Source: Amaurobius ferox
Lineage: Eukaryota > Arthropoda > Arachnida > Araneae > Amaurobiidae
Direction of reading: 5' to 3'
DNA: 64,000 bases
Assembly: GCA_951213105.1 (NCBI GenBank)
Contig: OX578145.1
Location: 6,313,191-6,377,190 of the forward strand
Within the stretch, counting starts at the first letter, position 1, and every line of letters begins with the position of its first letter. The notes under the pieces are model-generated. The model saw only the letters and a program-made list of their open reading frames with translations. It was not told the DNA's origin and did no database searches. Positions 22,037 through 33,183 of this stretch are shown here, piece by piece. The position numbers were made by a program, and so were the translations under genes.

Positions 22037-22055
22037 GGGGGATAGGTGGAAGGAA
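22037..22055 (+). other. Polypurine tract
   Basis: GGGGGATAGGTGGAAGGAA ends two bases before the 3' LTR. It would prime plus-strand DNA synthesis; two T interruptions are present. Confidence 0.75.
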
Positions 22056-22057
22056 TG

Positions 22058-23636
22058 TGTTGGGTTGCTTTAGAATTTAGGTAATTTGGAGGTTTGAAAA
22101 TTTACTTTTATTTCTTTTTCCCTGGCTCAATATTCTTAATTTGGTAATATTTAAATAATATTTATTGACTTTTTCATTTATTCTTTAATTAGAATATTTT
22201 TAATCATCTAAATTAATTTTCTTTATAATATTCTTAGTTAAAAATGTTCCATTCCTTAAATTAATATTACTTTTGATTTGTAAATTTTAAAAATTATTTA
22301 TTTATTTGATTCCCCTTAAAATTCCCTTTAATTTGATGTCTCATTTTCCCATTTTGGTTAGAAATTCCGTTTGTTCTACAGTTTCAAGTTATTTCCATGT
22401 CTCACTGTAATTCAAAAATTTCAGTTGCGGCCATTTTCGGAATTCTGTTTTGCGGGCTTTTTACTGCGATTAAAGGCGCCACCTAAGCGTTTTTCGCGCC
22501 CCTTTGGAATTTGGGATTTTTTTAATTGGTTCGCGTTTTTTTCGGATCGTCTGCTCTCGGAATTAAGAGTATTATTTTGGCAATTCTAATTTCGGTAAGC
22601 GAATTTTAATTGCTGCCGTTTATCTAAACTCGCCCTTTTGCCGCAAGTATAAATACGCGCGCAGAACTTTTCAGTTTCAGTTTTTTGTTGAAATCCTTCG
22701 TTGTGGTTAGCGCGAGAAGCGCGTTGTTTATTTTCGAATGGAACTTATGTTCCACGCGACCTTTTAATGGAACGTTAAGTTCCTCGCGTTATTCTTTTTT
22801 TTTTTCATTAGTTGTTTTAATTTAAATTATGCATTTTTCAAGCTTTTATCGCGGAATTCGCGACGTAACTCTCCAGAAAAGTACGTGGTGAAAATTCCTT
22901 ATGCGAGCTGCGTGAACGTAGTTTCTGACGAGGACGGCCGTTCTAAAAAGATCCGAGTGTTCCAGAAGTAGTTGTTAGGTCTGATCTCCTGAGTTTGCAA
23001 TCCTTTTCAAGAAAATGCTGAATCCTCTCCTGTTTCAAGTTTGGGTGAATTCCAGAAAACCAGTGTAGTTTTATTCCTGTCAGCTCAACTATTAGAACTT
23101 TTTGTCTCCAACCAGTGCAGCTCTAATGATTGGTACTTCGCCCCCCCCCATGTCTGATGACCCAGCTGGTGAATATTACTGTTATATTTAAACTCCTAAT
23201 TTCTTAAATTCTCAATATTTTTGAAATGCATTTAATCAAAATTTATTCTGTAAATTTAAAATTCTAAAACTGTATTCTGAGAGCAAATTTCTAAACCTTC
23301 ATAATTTTTAAGAGCCTGGATTAAATTCTAAAATTATTTAAATTTAATATTTTTGTTAATGATTTTTTGATGGAATTTAAAATAGATTGTTTTGAGTAAA
23401 GTTTTATGCTAATTCCTTAATTTTAACCAAGTTGATAAATTCTAAAATTCTAATGTCTAAAATTCTAATGTTAATTCTTCCTGAGTTGCCTGCCTGTGAG
23501 CAGTGTTTTTTGTATTTGTTAATTTGAAATAATTGAAGTTACAATTTAATAAACTAATTTTCTTTAAACTAAATATTATGTCTTCATTTATCTTTTTTAA
23601 ACACAGCAGGTTTTATTCTATCTGTCAAACACAACA
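22058..23636 (+). repeat. 3' LTR
   Basis: 1579 bp, nearly identical to the 5' LTR. It has an uninterrupted run of nine C near 23141 where the 5' copy has a longer interrupted tract, and a six-base deletion near 23449. It ends CAACA, followed by GGTGTATCG. Confidence 0.92.
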
Positions 23637-24538
23637 GGTGTATCGTAGTTTCCTCTTTTTAACAATAGAAAAGGAGGAAATGAGGGGCATTTTAGATAAA
23701 GGTGGCTACGATTTAGCCTAACGAATTAGGTTTTCATGAAAAGTGTAAGGAATATTAAAATAAATGAATAAACGACGTGCATAACCAACGCATGGAGTCC
23801 ATTCGATCTAATTTGAATGAATCTCTTTGAGTAGTCATCTTATAATTTGGTTCGTTATAATTCAATTTATTTTGCTCTCCAACAGCAGCCTCCGCGTCGA
23901 CGTAACAACAGGAACAGACAGTGAGGTACTTTCTGCATTCTATGACAGAGATCTCACATAGTGCTGCTACCGTGGAGTTAGAAAGAAGTTTCTGTGGATG
24001 AAACGCTCAAAAATGCCATAATGCTTTCACAATGATGCCTGGGTAGTAAAGTAGCTGCTATTGTTAGTTAACACAATAGAAAGGCGTAGGATTTGTACTT
24101 TGGATCATTTTTAAATGAAGAGTTCCCTCATTATGAGTATAATGTACCAGCATTTTTTTTTATAGCTGTACGGTAAGGTACATAATATAAGGAGATAAAA
24201 ATAAATGGAAAGGTAAAATAATTTTTAATACGTAAGAATATTCTTTATTTTTTTCAGTTCTACTTTGTATTGCTGCGCTCATCATTTATTTTTACAAAAT
24301 GGACAGTTTAAATGAATATTTTAGGCCTTTTGCCATACAATCAGGGCTCCCTATCTTATCCCAGCGCCACCTGAACGATTGTCTCAAACGATTCGGACGT
24401 TTTCTTAACATGAAGTTTTACCTCCATAGCTACTACCGTTAGCAAATCTGTCGTTATAATACCTATTATCAGAGCTTAGGTGGAAAGTGCTTGCACTTTG
24501 TTGGATGGCCTGAAAAGAATCATGTCAAATATACTCAC
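23637..24538. other. Intronic stretch, no gene seen
   Basis: Sequence between the LTR element and the next Ig exon. No domain, repeat or RNA gene was recognised. Confidence 0.4.
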
Positions 24539-24717
24539 GCGTGGAAGTAGATGTAGAGGAGGAGGTGGTGGTCGGAGGCGGAAGTGTGGTGGTCCTCCTC
24601 ACCCTGAGGGTCGCCGTCGCCGAGACGGGCTCGGGCAGGACGACGTTTCCCGCCCTGCACTCGTACACGCCACGGTCCAACGTGCGCGCACGACGAATCA
24701 CCAGCCTGGAGGTCCTC
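24539..24717 (-). CDS. vn: Vein/neuregulin-like EGF ligand: second half of Ig domain and linker
   Basis: 179-nt internal exon. The acceptor is CTCTTTCGCAG before 24717 and the donor is GTGAGT after 24539. It takes one base to finish the codon from the exon at 30017-30179 and leaves one base for the EGF exon at 10798; both joins keep the frame. The peptide reads RRTSRLVIRRARTLDRGVYE, then CRAGNVV, with the D-x-G-x-Y-x-C motif that closes a C2-type Ig domain. A TATLRV strand follows, then a Thr/Ser/Pro-rich linker (TTTLPPPTTTSSSTSTST) of the mucin-like kind seen between the Ig and EGF domains of neuregulins. The exon is distinctly GC-rich against AT-rich introns. Confidence 0.82.
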
Positions 24718-27149
24718 CTGCGAAAGAGCGGCACACTTAGCAACAGAAATGCACAAAGAAGCGGAGCTCACCCACTTCACATTTCCTCCCCTGTTATTTC
24801 AAACATTTGGGTCACGGTCAGAAATCCGTGGTCGTCCAATGGGGTGTCCAGAGTCCACGGGACGAGCTCCAACCAATGCGTACGTGACGGCAATCCATCT
24901 TACTAAATGTTAAACACGCTTGCATGCCATACATTCATGCAAAATAAAATTGTACGTCTGCGACTCATCTAAAGCGTTTGTTTTGCGTATTTGTGCTCGA
25001 CGAGTGTGGATTCGAATCTTCACAAGGTTGACTTAAAAGAGCTTTTGGGAAGTTTTAACTCCTTCTCTTACCTCCATGGTTTAAATTATTTAAATATTGT
25101 TTCTTTTTACTCTGTATTATTTAGGTTGATTTCTCTGTTTGTTTGGGTCCAATCTTGAAATCAATTCCTACCAAGCCGATATTCTAGAAATTCTACAGGT
25201 ATTTGCAATGACAATATAGCATTTCATCTAACTGGAGCGGATCCCTTCCCCGGAATCTACCCCTCCCCGGGCGTATTTTACACTGTTTTATTTTGATTGG
25301 TTTCTCTGTTTGGGTCCAATCTTGAAATCCATTTCTGATCCATTTCTACCGAAACTATAAAATTGTGCGTGCTATTAAAGGAGCACACTACAAAGTGTGC
25401 TTATATATTTTTTCCAGAAAGCTAATGACCGTTCCTTCTCATTTGTACAAGTTGAACATCAGGGTCCAGGAACTCGAGTAGTAGTAAGACATTCCACCTT
25501 GGACCCCCTGTGCAACAGATTTAACATTGAATGATTGCAAAGGCGTAAGTATCGGATGGCCTTATTTCCCGGCTGGCGTGAGACCGTAGATACCTGTATC
25601 TACAGGTAGAATCTGGTCTACCTTCCTAGGAATAGTCATCGTCATCAATGCCCACTTTATAAAGGTGGATGCCTCCTTAGGAAAGTAAAAGGCCTATGGT
25701 TTTAGGAAGCAAAGGTCCAATTGGACCTTTTTATATATTGTAGGGTAGACATTGTGTGTGAGGATTTTATTCAATCCTGTGAAGGATTTCTGTTGACGTG
25801 CAGTGCGAACACCGCAGACGAAAGTTACGAAACGGGAAACCATCCCTATCGATACAACTCTCATTTCAGTGCGAACTCTATTCTCTTTAAAGACATCGCC
25901 AAGAGACTGCGGAAGAGACGAACAATATCTGATAGCTTTTCTGTATTCATCCAGATTTGGAAGTGCATTACAATAAAAGAAGATGAGGGTGAGTTCGAGC
26001 GATCAAAAAAAAGGCGACTATGAACAAAGGATATGCTTTACAGAGAAACGCCACGTGTTTGTGTGACAGAGAGATTACAGGACTGTTGTTGTCGGCTTTC
26101 GAATGTTATGTATGTATTGGAAGGGGTTCAAGTCAGAACAACTAGGTCTATTTGTTTCCAATAGTTGGTAAAGACGAATCTGAACCTTGAAGCCAACTAT
26201 CCGATAACATCTTTTCTGCCAGGTTCAGTTTCGATTCTTTTGCAGAAGCTGGAAAGAAAAAAAATGTCATATGCCTTTGCCAAATACAATCCAGAATCGC
26301 TTATTCTGAGCTAGTTCGCAAACAATCATCCGCCATAACATTTTCAAAAGATAGGCTCTAGATTCGCAGAAACTCTCTCAATAATTAAAACAGCGATCTT
26401 CGTCGGGCATTGACGACAGTAATCTCCATTCTGAAGCATTAAAGATAGCCATCCATCTTTGACAGAAGGTGAGATGGAAAAATTCAAACTGCGCATCTCT
26501 CACGCAGACTACGTGTTAGTTATTTTAGCAATGATTAAAAAAGTTTAAAACATTCTGATTTTTTTAAAATACGTAAGCTAAGTTTTTCATGCATTAAAAA
26601 AATGAATGATTAAAGTATCCGAACCAATGTTTAGCTGTATGACATAGAAACATCAAACAGTTCGTCAAACAGCACAACTGCCAAAATTCAATGTAGAAAG
26701 GAAGTCTTAACAAAATTTTATGAAAACACCCTTATCTGTCATAAAGAAAAAAAAGGTAAACACACTAGTAGTTAACACGTTAAGAAAAAAATTCACATTT
26801 TCCTTTCTTTCTATAGAAGATAACAAAATATTCTGGATTGTATTATATAAAAAGAATAGCTAGAAGTTTCTTTTTGTATAGACTGCTATAATATTTGAAA
26901 AAGAAATTTTATCAAAAACTTATTAAAGGGTAAGCAATGGATGCTTTAAATGTTGACATCCCCAAATCTCAATAGGTCGGTCGTTAAGCTTTTAGAATGT
27001 GGCAATACCAAAAACATTAGATGTTAAAGAAAAGAAATGCTATAAAATTATTTTTACGATATTGTTTAGAAATTAACACGGTAGTGACAAAACATGGAAT
27101 TAAGTCAAAGGGATTTTTGATCTATGATTGATATGACTTTTGACAAGGA
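24718..27149. other. Intronic stretch, no gene supported
   Basis: 5.3-kb intron between the two Ig exons, 3' part. A phrase TCTCTGTTTGGGTCCAATCTTGAAATC occurs twice (near 25132-25162 and 25301-25328), a small local duplication. An ORF at 25721-26023 (100 aa) has no recognisable family. Confidence 0.4.
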
Positions 27150-27295
27150 CCCAAACTGTCTCCGCGGAGTAAGAGCACGTCAAATAGGTGGGTCTGCAAG
27201 TCCTTCCGAGAGGTGTGGTAGGGAAGGAGAGTATGCCCCCCGTGGATGGGTTTCGGTCTAAATCGGGGCTGTCCAAACAGAATTCCATGTTGAAC
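27150..27295 (+). mobile_element. 5'-truncated copy of the tRNA-derived SINE
   Basis: From CCCAAACTG at about 27150 through AAGTCCTTCCGAGAGG, GGTCTAAATCGGG and GTCCAAACAG, it follows the body of the SINE at 1988-2272 in the same order, on the plus strand. The tRNA-like head is missing, so the copy is 5'-truncated, the usual outcome of retroposition. The 3' end and any target duplication are unclear. Confidence 0.75.
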
Positions 27296-28482
27296 GTAGG
27301 AGTCCCAGTGATGAATTTCGTGAAAGTCGACTCCGAACTCCTGTGACGTCAGAAAACATGAGTGCTGTGCAACAAGTGATCGTATATTGACGATCATATA
27401 TAATTCAGATCGTATATTGACGTTTGTGATTTTCTGAGACCATAAGGGAACACCATCGAGAGTGACGCGATTCAATTTTATATTTTAATAAACGTCCATA
27501 ATTTTGGGCTCTTATTTAACCTCGTTCGATACTCCATTTAAAAAAAAAAAATCCAACCCATTCAAATAAAAAACAAACTGCATTATTGATCTCACGCTAA
27601 TATATAAAGTTTTAAATACTGGAGCCTCTTTTGTTTACCCCATTTAATAATTTTTAGATAAAATCTCTTGTTCAAATATCACACATAAAGAGGAACTCCT
27701 AGCTCTATTTTATGAATGTTTTCTTCAGGAAAAAGAGGATTTCTCTCCTGTCAGCTACTTATTTCAATTGAAATTTTATTTAATACTTATCGCACAAAAG
27801 TAACAAAATAGGCATTTCATTTTATTAAAAATAGGGCATTTCTCTCAAAAGTTGGAGTTTCCCTGCTTTACTATGGCATTAGGGACTCCTGGATTTGGAA
27901 ATCTCATTTGACTTCATTTTTTACTGTTTTAACGTTTAATATATATAACATACTCGTCTATATTGCTTTGTATATTTTATACTGATAAACTGGAAGTCCC
28001 ATTTTATATTGTTACGTTTCCTCTTTATGTGTCTAGAAATATTGCATACGTGCTAACAATATCAGCGCGTTGAGATTTTTTATGAAAAATATTGAGGTAC
28101 AACCACTTTGGGGTAGAATAAACATTTTTATAAAACAGTTTTGGTACTTTTTCGTGTTTGCAATGTGCATGGACCCTGCTCCTAAAAAACACTGAACAAT
28201 TATTAACGTTATGAAATAATATACCTTAAATGAGGCACTAAAAATATGAAAAAAACTTGGTAACTTTGCAACGTGTAGGTAATTTGACATGTATACCGTA
28301 AAATGTAATGGACTGATATTGAACCCATTGCAAAGAAAAGGTTCATGCGCTCATCCATGCATTTCACATATTGCAAGTCAGGATTCTAAAATATCGATGG
28401 CTGTTTTCCTGATTTTCCTCTCATTTTGACGTCTGTATGGGTAAAATTCTCGTTTCAAATTCACTTTCACACATTCGTGTCA
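27296..28482. other. Intronic stretch, no gene seen
   Basis: AT-rich with no supported gene. A short direct repeat of ATCGTATATTGACG lies near 27369 and 27410. Confidence 0.4.
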
Positions 28483-28490
28483 CTCCAAGT

Positions 28491-29436
28491 CAGTGGTTGG
28501 AAAAACTACTTTATTATTGTAGTGATCTACAACTACATTATAACACATGTCTTTAACTACAACTACCCTTTTTTTAAAGGAGTGACTACAAACTACTTTT
28601 AAAATGCAGTCACTGCATAACTACTTTTATAAGACGAATTTTGCCACAGCTTCAATTTTCCCGAAAAGTTGAGGATATGGGTATACTGTAGTTATTTAAC
28701 ATACTTATTCTGAATTATTAAAATTGACTTACTAACTTACCAATCTTGACGTTTTTACCCACTTATGAAAACAGTGAAATAAGCATAAAAGTATCAACTT
28801 TAAAATCAAAGACAACCCAAAATAGGTTTAAAAGTCCTTTAATAAAATCTTTCCTCGACGCGCAGAAATGACTGATGAAGGGCATTGTGATGCCCGAAAG
28901 CGCTTTGGCAGTGCAACTTTGTGAGTCGAGTAAAGGAGATTTTATTAAAGGACATATAAATCTATTTTGGGTTGTCTTTGAATTTAAAGTTTAATGAAAG
29001 TGGACGTGCATCCATTTTATTTATCAAAAGTATAAAATAAAATAAAAGTAAAAACTAGTTATTCAAAACCATGTTTGTTTATTGTTAGCAGAATTTGCAT
29101 CTCAAAATGGCAATCAGATAAGCGGGATTTTTCGGGACATAACGCTTTTGAATATATCCATACAAAAAATCAACTTCATGAGGCAATAGCCTTCCAAACC
29201 CTGCAGCCATTCATCGTTCATCGTTGCGCAGAACACTCCATTTCGTACACACGTAGAAAGGGTGATCCCGTGCTATGTAGAATGGCACCTTGTTTGTTTA
29301 CTTAAGTAACGTTAACAGTACGTCCAAACTCGATACAAACGAGTGCTTTATCGTATCGCGCTACTCTACGTATTTTTAAAAGTAGCGCGTTCCACTCCAA
29401 ACCACGAGAAAAAGGAGTGACTACTTCCAACCACTG
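28491..29436. mobile_element. Non-autonomous hAT element with perfect 8-bp TSD
   Basis: Starts CAGTGGTTGGAA and ends TTCCAACCACTG. It is flanked by the perfect 8-bp direct repeat CTCCAAGT at 28483-28490 and 29437-29444. Short TIRs with 8-bp duplications define hAT elements. There is no transposase ORF, so at 946 bp it is a MITE. It carries a nested foldback insertion (28797-28990) and the repeated word 'actac' near its left end, possibly transposase binding sites. Confidence 0.9.
28797..28990. repeat. Nested foldback with hammerhead-like core
   Basis: The arms (about 28797-28850 and 28936-28990) are imperfect inverted repeats, with AAAGACAACCCAAAATAG on the left and the inverse near 28962-28979. 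Between them lies CTGATGA (28872-28878), a perfect 6-bp stem GGGCAT/ATGCCC with a TGTG loop (28880-28895), then GAAA (28896-28899). An outer stem CTCGAC/GTCGAG pairs 28854-28859 with 28925-28930. The order resembles a hammerhead ribozyme core with one extra A before stem II; activity is uncertain. Confidence 0.55.
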
Positions 29437-30016
29437 CTCCAAGTCCATTATTACACTTCCGTTTTAATGCGAAACGGATAAAGAAGGTCGTCGGTTGATT
29501 ACTTTCCGCGGAATTTCAGCATTTCGGAGTTTCGGGGCCGAGATCCCGAAATGCGGAATCCCAGACTTATCATCCCCAGCAGGAGGAATGTTAAATAGTA
29601 TGAAATGCGGAAAATGCCATTTAAGTGTCATTGAAACTCTTGGCGAAGACTATAGAAGGGCCTATAGAAGGTCACGCACTCTATAAATTTGCAGACAATA
29701 CAAACTGTCACAGAACGAAATGTCTACACGGCCGCGTGTCTCTCTAAACTGAGATCTTTTTTGGACACTGATACTGAACCACCCGAGAAAAGAAATCGAA
29801 ATCTCAACTGATTCGTAACCCAATCATGGCTTGTTGTTGCAAATGGAGCCGAAACGAGGGTGTGCTAGCGAAACATGAGACGTCCCATTTTTCAAACAAA
29901 GATGTCGGACATTCCTCCCGAGGACGACTGATAACGAAGCCGTGCGAGAGAAAAATGATTCGGTAAAGAAAACATGGTTTGAAAGAATGCGGCAGATGCC
30001 AACTGAAAAGTATTAC

Positions 30017-30179
30017 CTTTTTGTTTTGACCCGTATGCGACTCCTCGTGGTGATCTTCCGTCCGTCCTTGTACCACTCGACCCATGGAATGGGGTTGCCG
30101 GCCAAATGACACTGAAACCGAGCCCTGCTCCCTTCCTGCACCTTCACGTTTTGAAGACCTTCGAGGCTCGGGGGCTTGG
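30017..30179 (-). CDS. vn: Vein/neuregulin-like EGF ligand: first half of Ig domain
   Basis: 163-nt internal exon. The acceptor is CTGTTTTCAG before 30179 and the donor is GTAATA after 30017. The peptide begins KPPSLEGLQNVKVQEGSRAR, then FQCHLAGNPIPWVEWYKDGR and KITTRSRIRVKTK. This is the first half of a C2 Ig domain: the first disulfide Cys, the core W-x-x-W region ending W-Y-K-D-G, and the neuregulin-like PP opening. It enters with two bases of a split codon and leaves two, matching the next exon. The exons upstream (signal peptide and N-terminal region) were not found in the following 25 kb, so the first intron is long or the gene starts outside the window. Confidence 0.8.
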
Positions 30180-31189
30180 CTGAAAACAGACAGAAATATC
30201 CGTTTCATTCACTTTCATTCAATAACATACCAGAAAAACTTACAGTATAGCTTTGCCAGAAAAATTCTGCAACCCAATACTTTGTTTTCCGTTTCTCGAC
30301 GCCATCTCTATATCTATCTCTATATCGTGATATTTCTAACTGGGGAGGCTGGGCGATGGGCGTTTTCACTTTCGTATTATAAGTGAAATTTATTTTAGAA
30401 TTCACACTTTTAATAAGTTTCATTTCCTTGGTGAATGAAATAAAATAATTTTACATAAAAATGCCGAGAGGGAATGAAATGCGTGGTACTTTAAAATAGG
30501 TTACAAAAGAAGGTAAGATAAATACGTACAAAATAGAGTAACATTTTAAACGTTTTCTTATTTCATAGAATTCCCTCGAACATTCAAGATAATAAAGACG
30601 ATCATCAAGTTAGACGATGTTGTACACTTTATGCTTGGGTTTTTATTTTTATTTCTTGAAAGTTCAATAGTTCGATGTGTTTGTTCCTGGAGTCACCCTG
30701 CCTCCGCTGTTATTGACTACGCACAGATGGTTGGCACCGTCCCATCGAGGTCCCTAGACAGTGTTCTCTTAACCTTGTCTTCCCAGTACATATCGCGGAA
30801 GAAAGCTAAAATAATGTTTCAATTTCCAGTCACTTTCCAAAATGGCCAAGAAAAAAATGGAAAATAAGATCGCTTCTATTTCGAAATAAATATTTTAACG
30901 CGTTGAATAAGAACGTGAATTTAAAAGGGGGGGACGGGATTTCGCAGTCATACAAAATGAACAAAAATACTTCCGACACTATAATTAAAACACGCGGTAC
31001 AGGTCCACTACAGTAAAGTGGAAATACATTTCAAACAGGCTTTAAAAAACGTCCCTTTTCCTATGCAACTTATTTTACAATGAAGGCAGGATGTAGAAGT
31101 TCTACGAAAGAATGCATTGATTGTTGAATTTGTATTTTGGACGCTTTTGCGGAAGATAAAAAGATGTAAAACTCGCATATTTCCCGCCA
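30180..31189. other. Intronic or 5'-flanking stretch, no gene seen
   Basis: No supported coding or RNA gene. Opposed ORFs near 30084-30423 are shadows of the Ig exon and its flank. Confidence 0.4.
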
Positions 31190-31440
31190 CTCTGAATGGA
31201 TAATGATCAATATGGATAGCACCCGCAATAGAGTTCCTATATAAATATTTTAATAATGAATCGTTGACTTAGCGTCATTTTTGCGATTGGGACGATATTT
31301 TTGACACTTTCGGACAAAATATCGCCAAGATGGCAATATTTCGTTCAATGAGTGGTCCATTACGTGAAAATGATCTCCAGGTGTTGCACACAGATGATGA
31401 GAAGATCATTTCTTATAAATGACTGTTAGATGCAGGGCTG
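31190..31440. repeat. Dispersed repeat family A, copy 3
   Basis: Repeats the order seen at 4110 and 11380: a CCACTCTGAATGGATAATGA start similar to 11379, TTAGCGTCATTTTTGCG, AAAATATCGCCAAGATGG, and an end near TTTCTTATAAATGACTGTTAG. No termini were resolved. Confidence 0.45.
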
Positions 31441-31767
31441 TCCTGGAGAAAATTATTGAGAATATGCGGTGCTGTTTCATTTAAAGAGTATTGAAATTGC
31501 GGGGTTCCAAGGGGCGTGATGAAAATTTTTGAATCATTTAGGCCATATAATTGCCATTTTTAAGCTCATAAATCACTTTTTCACAATATAAATAACTTAA
31601 AGCTTAACAGGACATATATTAATATATATATATATATATTAGAAAAATGCACAGCCTTGATCAAAAGTATTAGGCACCCTACTGAAATCCATTTATTTTA
31701 AACTATTAATGTGTTGGGGTAAAATAAAAATGCAAAGATTGAAAATAATCAATTTTATTGAAACTTA

Positions 31768-32902
31768 TCAATATTTGGTTGGACCTCCTTTCGCCTTTAT
31801 GACGGCATCCATTCTTTTAGGCATAGTGCGTACTAACCTACTGCATTTCTCTCTCGGTATCTTCTTCCATTCCTCTTGCAATATGAATTTCAAGGCTGTT
31901 TCTGAAGTAATGGAATGCTTCCTGATCTTGCATTTGAGAAAAGCCCACAACTGTTCAATGGGGTTGAGGTCTGGAGACTGTGAAGGAGAATGTAAAAGAT
32001 GTACACCATTTTCAATGAACCACTTCATAGTCACAGTGTGACAAGTTGAATTGTCTTGTTGGAGTCGGATCCTATCCATGTTTGTATCGCCGAAAATGCG
32101 TGAAAAATATGCTTGCAGTGTTGTTTCTAGTACATTTATGTACGTCAAAGAGTTCATTCGTCCCTCACAGATGTACATTTCGCCCACACCGTCGGCTGCC
32201 ATGCATCCCCGAATCATTATGGCGCCACCACCATGTTTCACAGTGGGCACTATGCACTCTTCCTTATATTCCTCACCTACACGTCTCCGCACATAAGACA
32301 CATCAGGTGTTCCAAGTACCTATAGTATTGAAATGATTTTAATGATTTTACTAATATCCTAAAGAGCTTTACAAAAAAGGTTGCTATATTGACAATTTCA
32401 CGCTAGTTTTGAATAAAACAAGTGAAATGAAGTACACCTGAACATTTGATTCATCAGACCCCAGAACTTTCACCCAATCTTCTTCAGTAAAATGACGATG
32501 TTTAGAGCCCATTCCAACCGTTTCTTTTTGTTTATTTCGGAAATCCATGGCTTCTTCCTGGCCTTGCAGCCTTTTAATGCAGCTTCTACAAGCCGTCTTC
32601 TAGTGGTTGGAGCAGAGATTCTTTTTCTTGTTGCGTCTGACAATTCAGCAGATAATTGAAATGAAGATTTTCTTCGATTTTTCAATGCAAATCGTTTCAA
32701 AAGTCGGCCAACCCTAGGTGTAGTGATCTTTTTTCTCCCACTTCTTCGACGATTTAAATGACTACCAGTATTCTTAAGACGTTTGCACCGCGCATCTCGA
32801 ACATTTCACTTTTCTGGCAATTACACATTTTCTATTGCCTTGTTCGTATAAAAATTGAATTTTCAACCGCTGTTCGTTGCTAAGCTCCTTATTTCTCGGC
32901 AT
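31768..32902 (-). pseudogene. Tc1 transposase, two frameshifts and an intron-like gap
   Basis: Starts at 32902 with MPRNKELSNEQRLKIQFLYE, a paired-type helix-turn-helix that would bind the TIRs. The frame shifts near 32785, continues to 32470 through GRKK and RRKSSFQLSAEL, and shifts again near 32504 before the DDE region. The catalytic part includes the SDESN motif and, after a 118-nt gap, GEEYKEE, LQQDNSTCH with the second Asp, and SPDLNPIEQLW with the final catalytic position. It ends GGPTKY, a typical Tc1 C-terminus. Two frameshifts mean this copy would not make an active enzyme. Confidence 0.88.
32320..32437 (-). other. Intron-like 118-nt insertion within the Tc1 transposase
   Basis: On the minus strand the coding sequence reads ...AATGTTCAG, then GTGTACTTC..., and resumes after ...AATACTATAG with GTACTTGGAACACC. 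The insert has GT/AG borders. Removing it joins the codons in phase 0 and restores the expected family sequence across the break, so it behaves as a spliceosomal intron or a very precise insertion. Most Tc1 transposases are intronless. Confidence 0.6.
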
Positions 32903-33183
32903 TTTATACAGACAAGACCTCAAATTTAGATGAGATAAGCAACAATCGAGTGCACGTGTACAAACCAGCACAGCGAATGCAACCGACTTCTTCCACAAAA
33001 ACCTGGAATTTCCAGTTATCATCTTGGAAATGTTTTATTGGCTGTCAGTTGAAATGACGTCTGGATTTTCATTTTAATTTCCTACTACGTAAGCAGTCAT
33101 AAACAAATGAGGTGATTTCAAGTAACACACCCGCAGTTAAAGTAGAAAAATTAGGGTGCCTAATACTTTTGATCAAGGCTGTA

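Larger units (their letters stand above)
14220..23636 (+). mobile_element. Ty3/gypsy-type LTR retrotransposon, near complete, 9.4 kb
   Basis: Two LTRs bounded by TGTTG...CAACA enclose a primer binding site, gag, protease-RT-RNase H-integrase pol and a polypurine tract. The RT-before-integrase order and the RT sequence place it in Ty3/gypsy. By eye the LTRs differ by only two substitutions and two short indels in about 1.58 kb, so insertion is recent. No clear target duplication was found: GGAG precedes and GGTG follows (3 of 4 match). It has no env-like ORF. It lies in the antisense direction within an intron of the vein/neuregulin-like gene. Pol is broken by two frameshifts, so this copy is probably not autonomous. 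Confidence 0.92.
31652..33181 (-). mobile_element. Tc1-type transposon with perfect 29-bp TIRs
   Basis: The ends at 31652-31680 (CAGCCTTGATCAAAAGTATT...) and 33153-33181 are perfect inverse complements over 29 bp. TA follows the right end (33182-33183); on the left the expected TA reads CA. At 1530 bp it is the usual Tc1 size and contains a transposase on the minus strand. The perfect TIRs suggest a fairly young insertion despite the damaged ORF. Confidence 0.92.

Noticed and set aside
24480..24906. Plus-strand ORFs of 86 and 121 aa
   Set aside because: They are shadows of the GC-rich Ig exon on the minus strand.
31709..32336. Plus-strand ORFs over the Tc1 element
   Set aside because: They are antisense to the clearly recognisable transposase.
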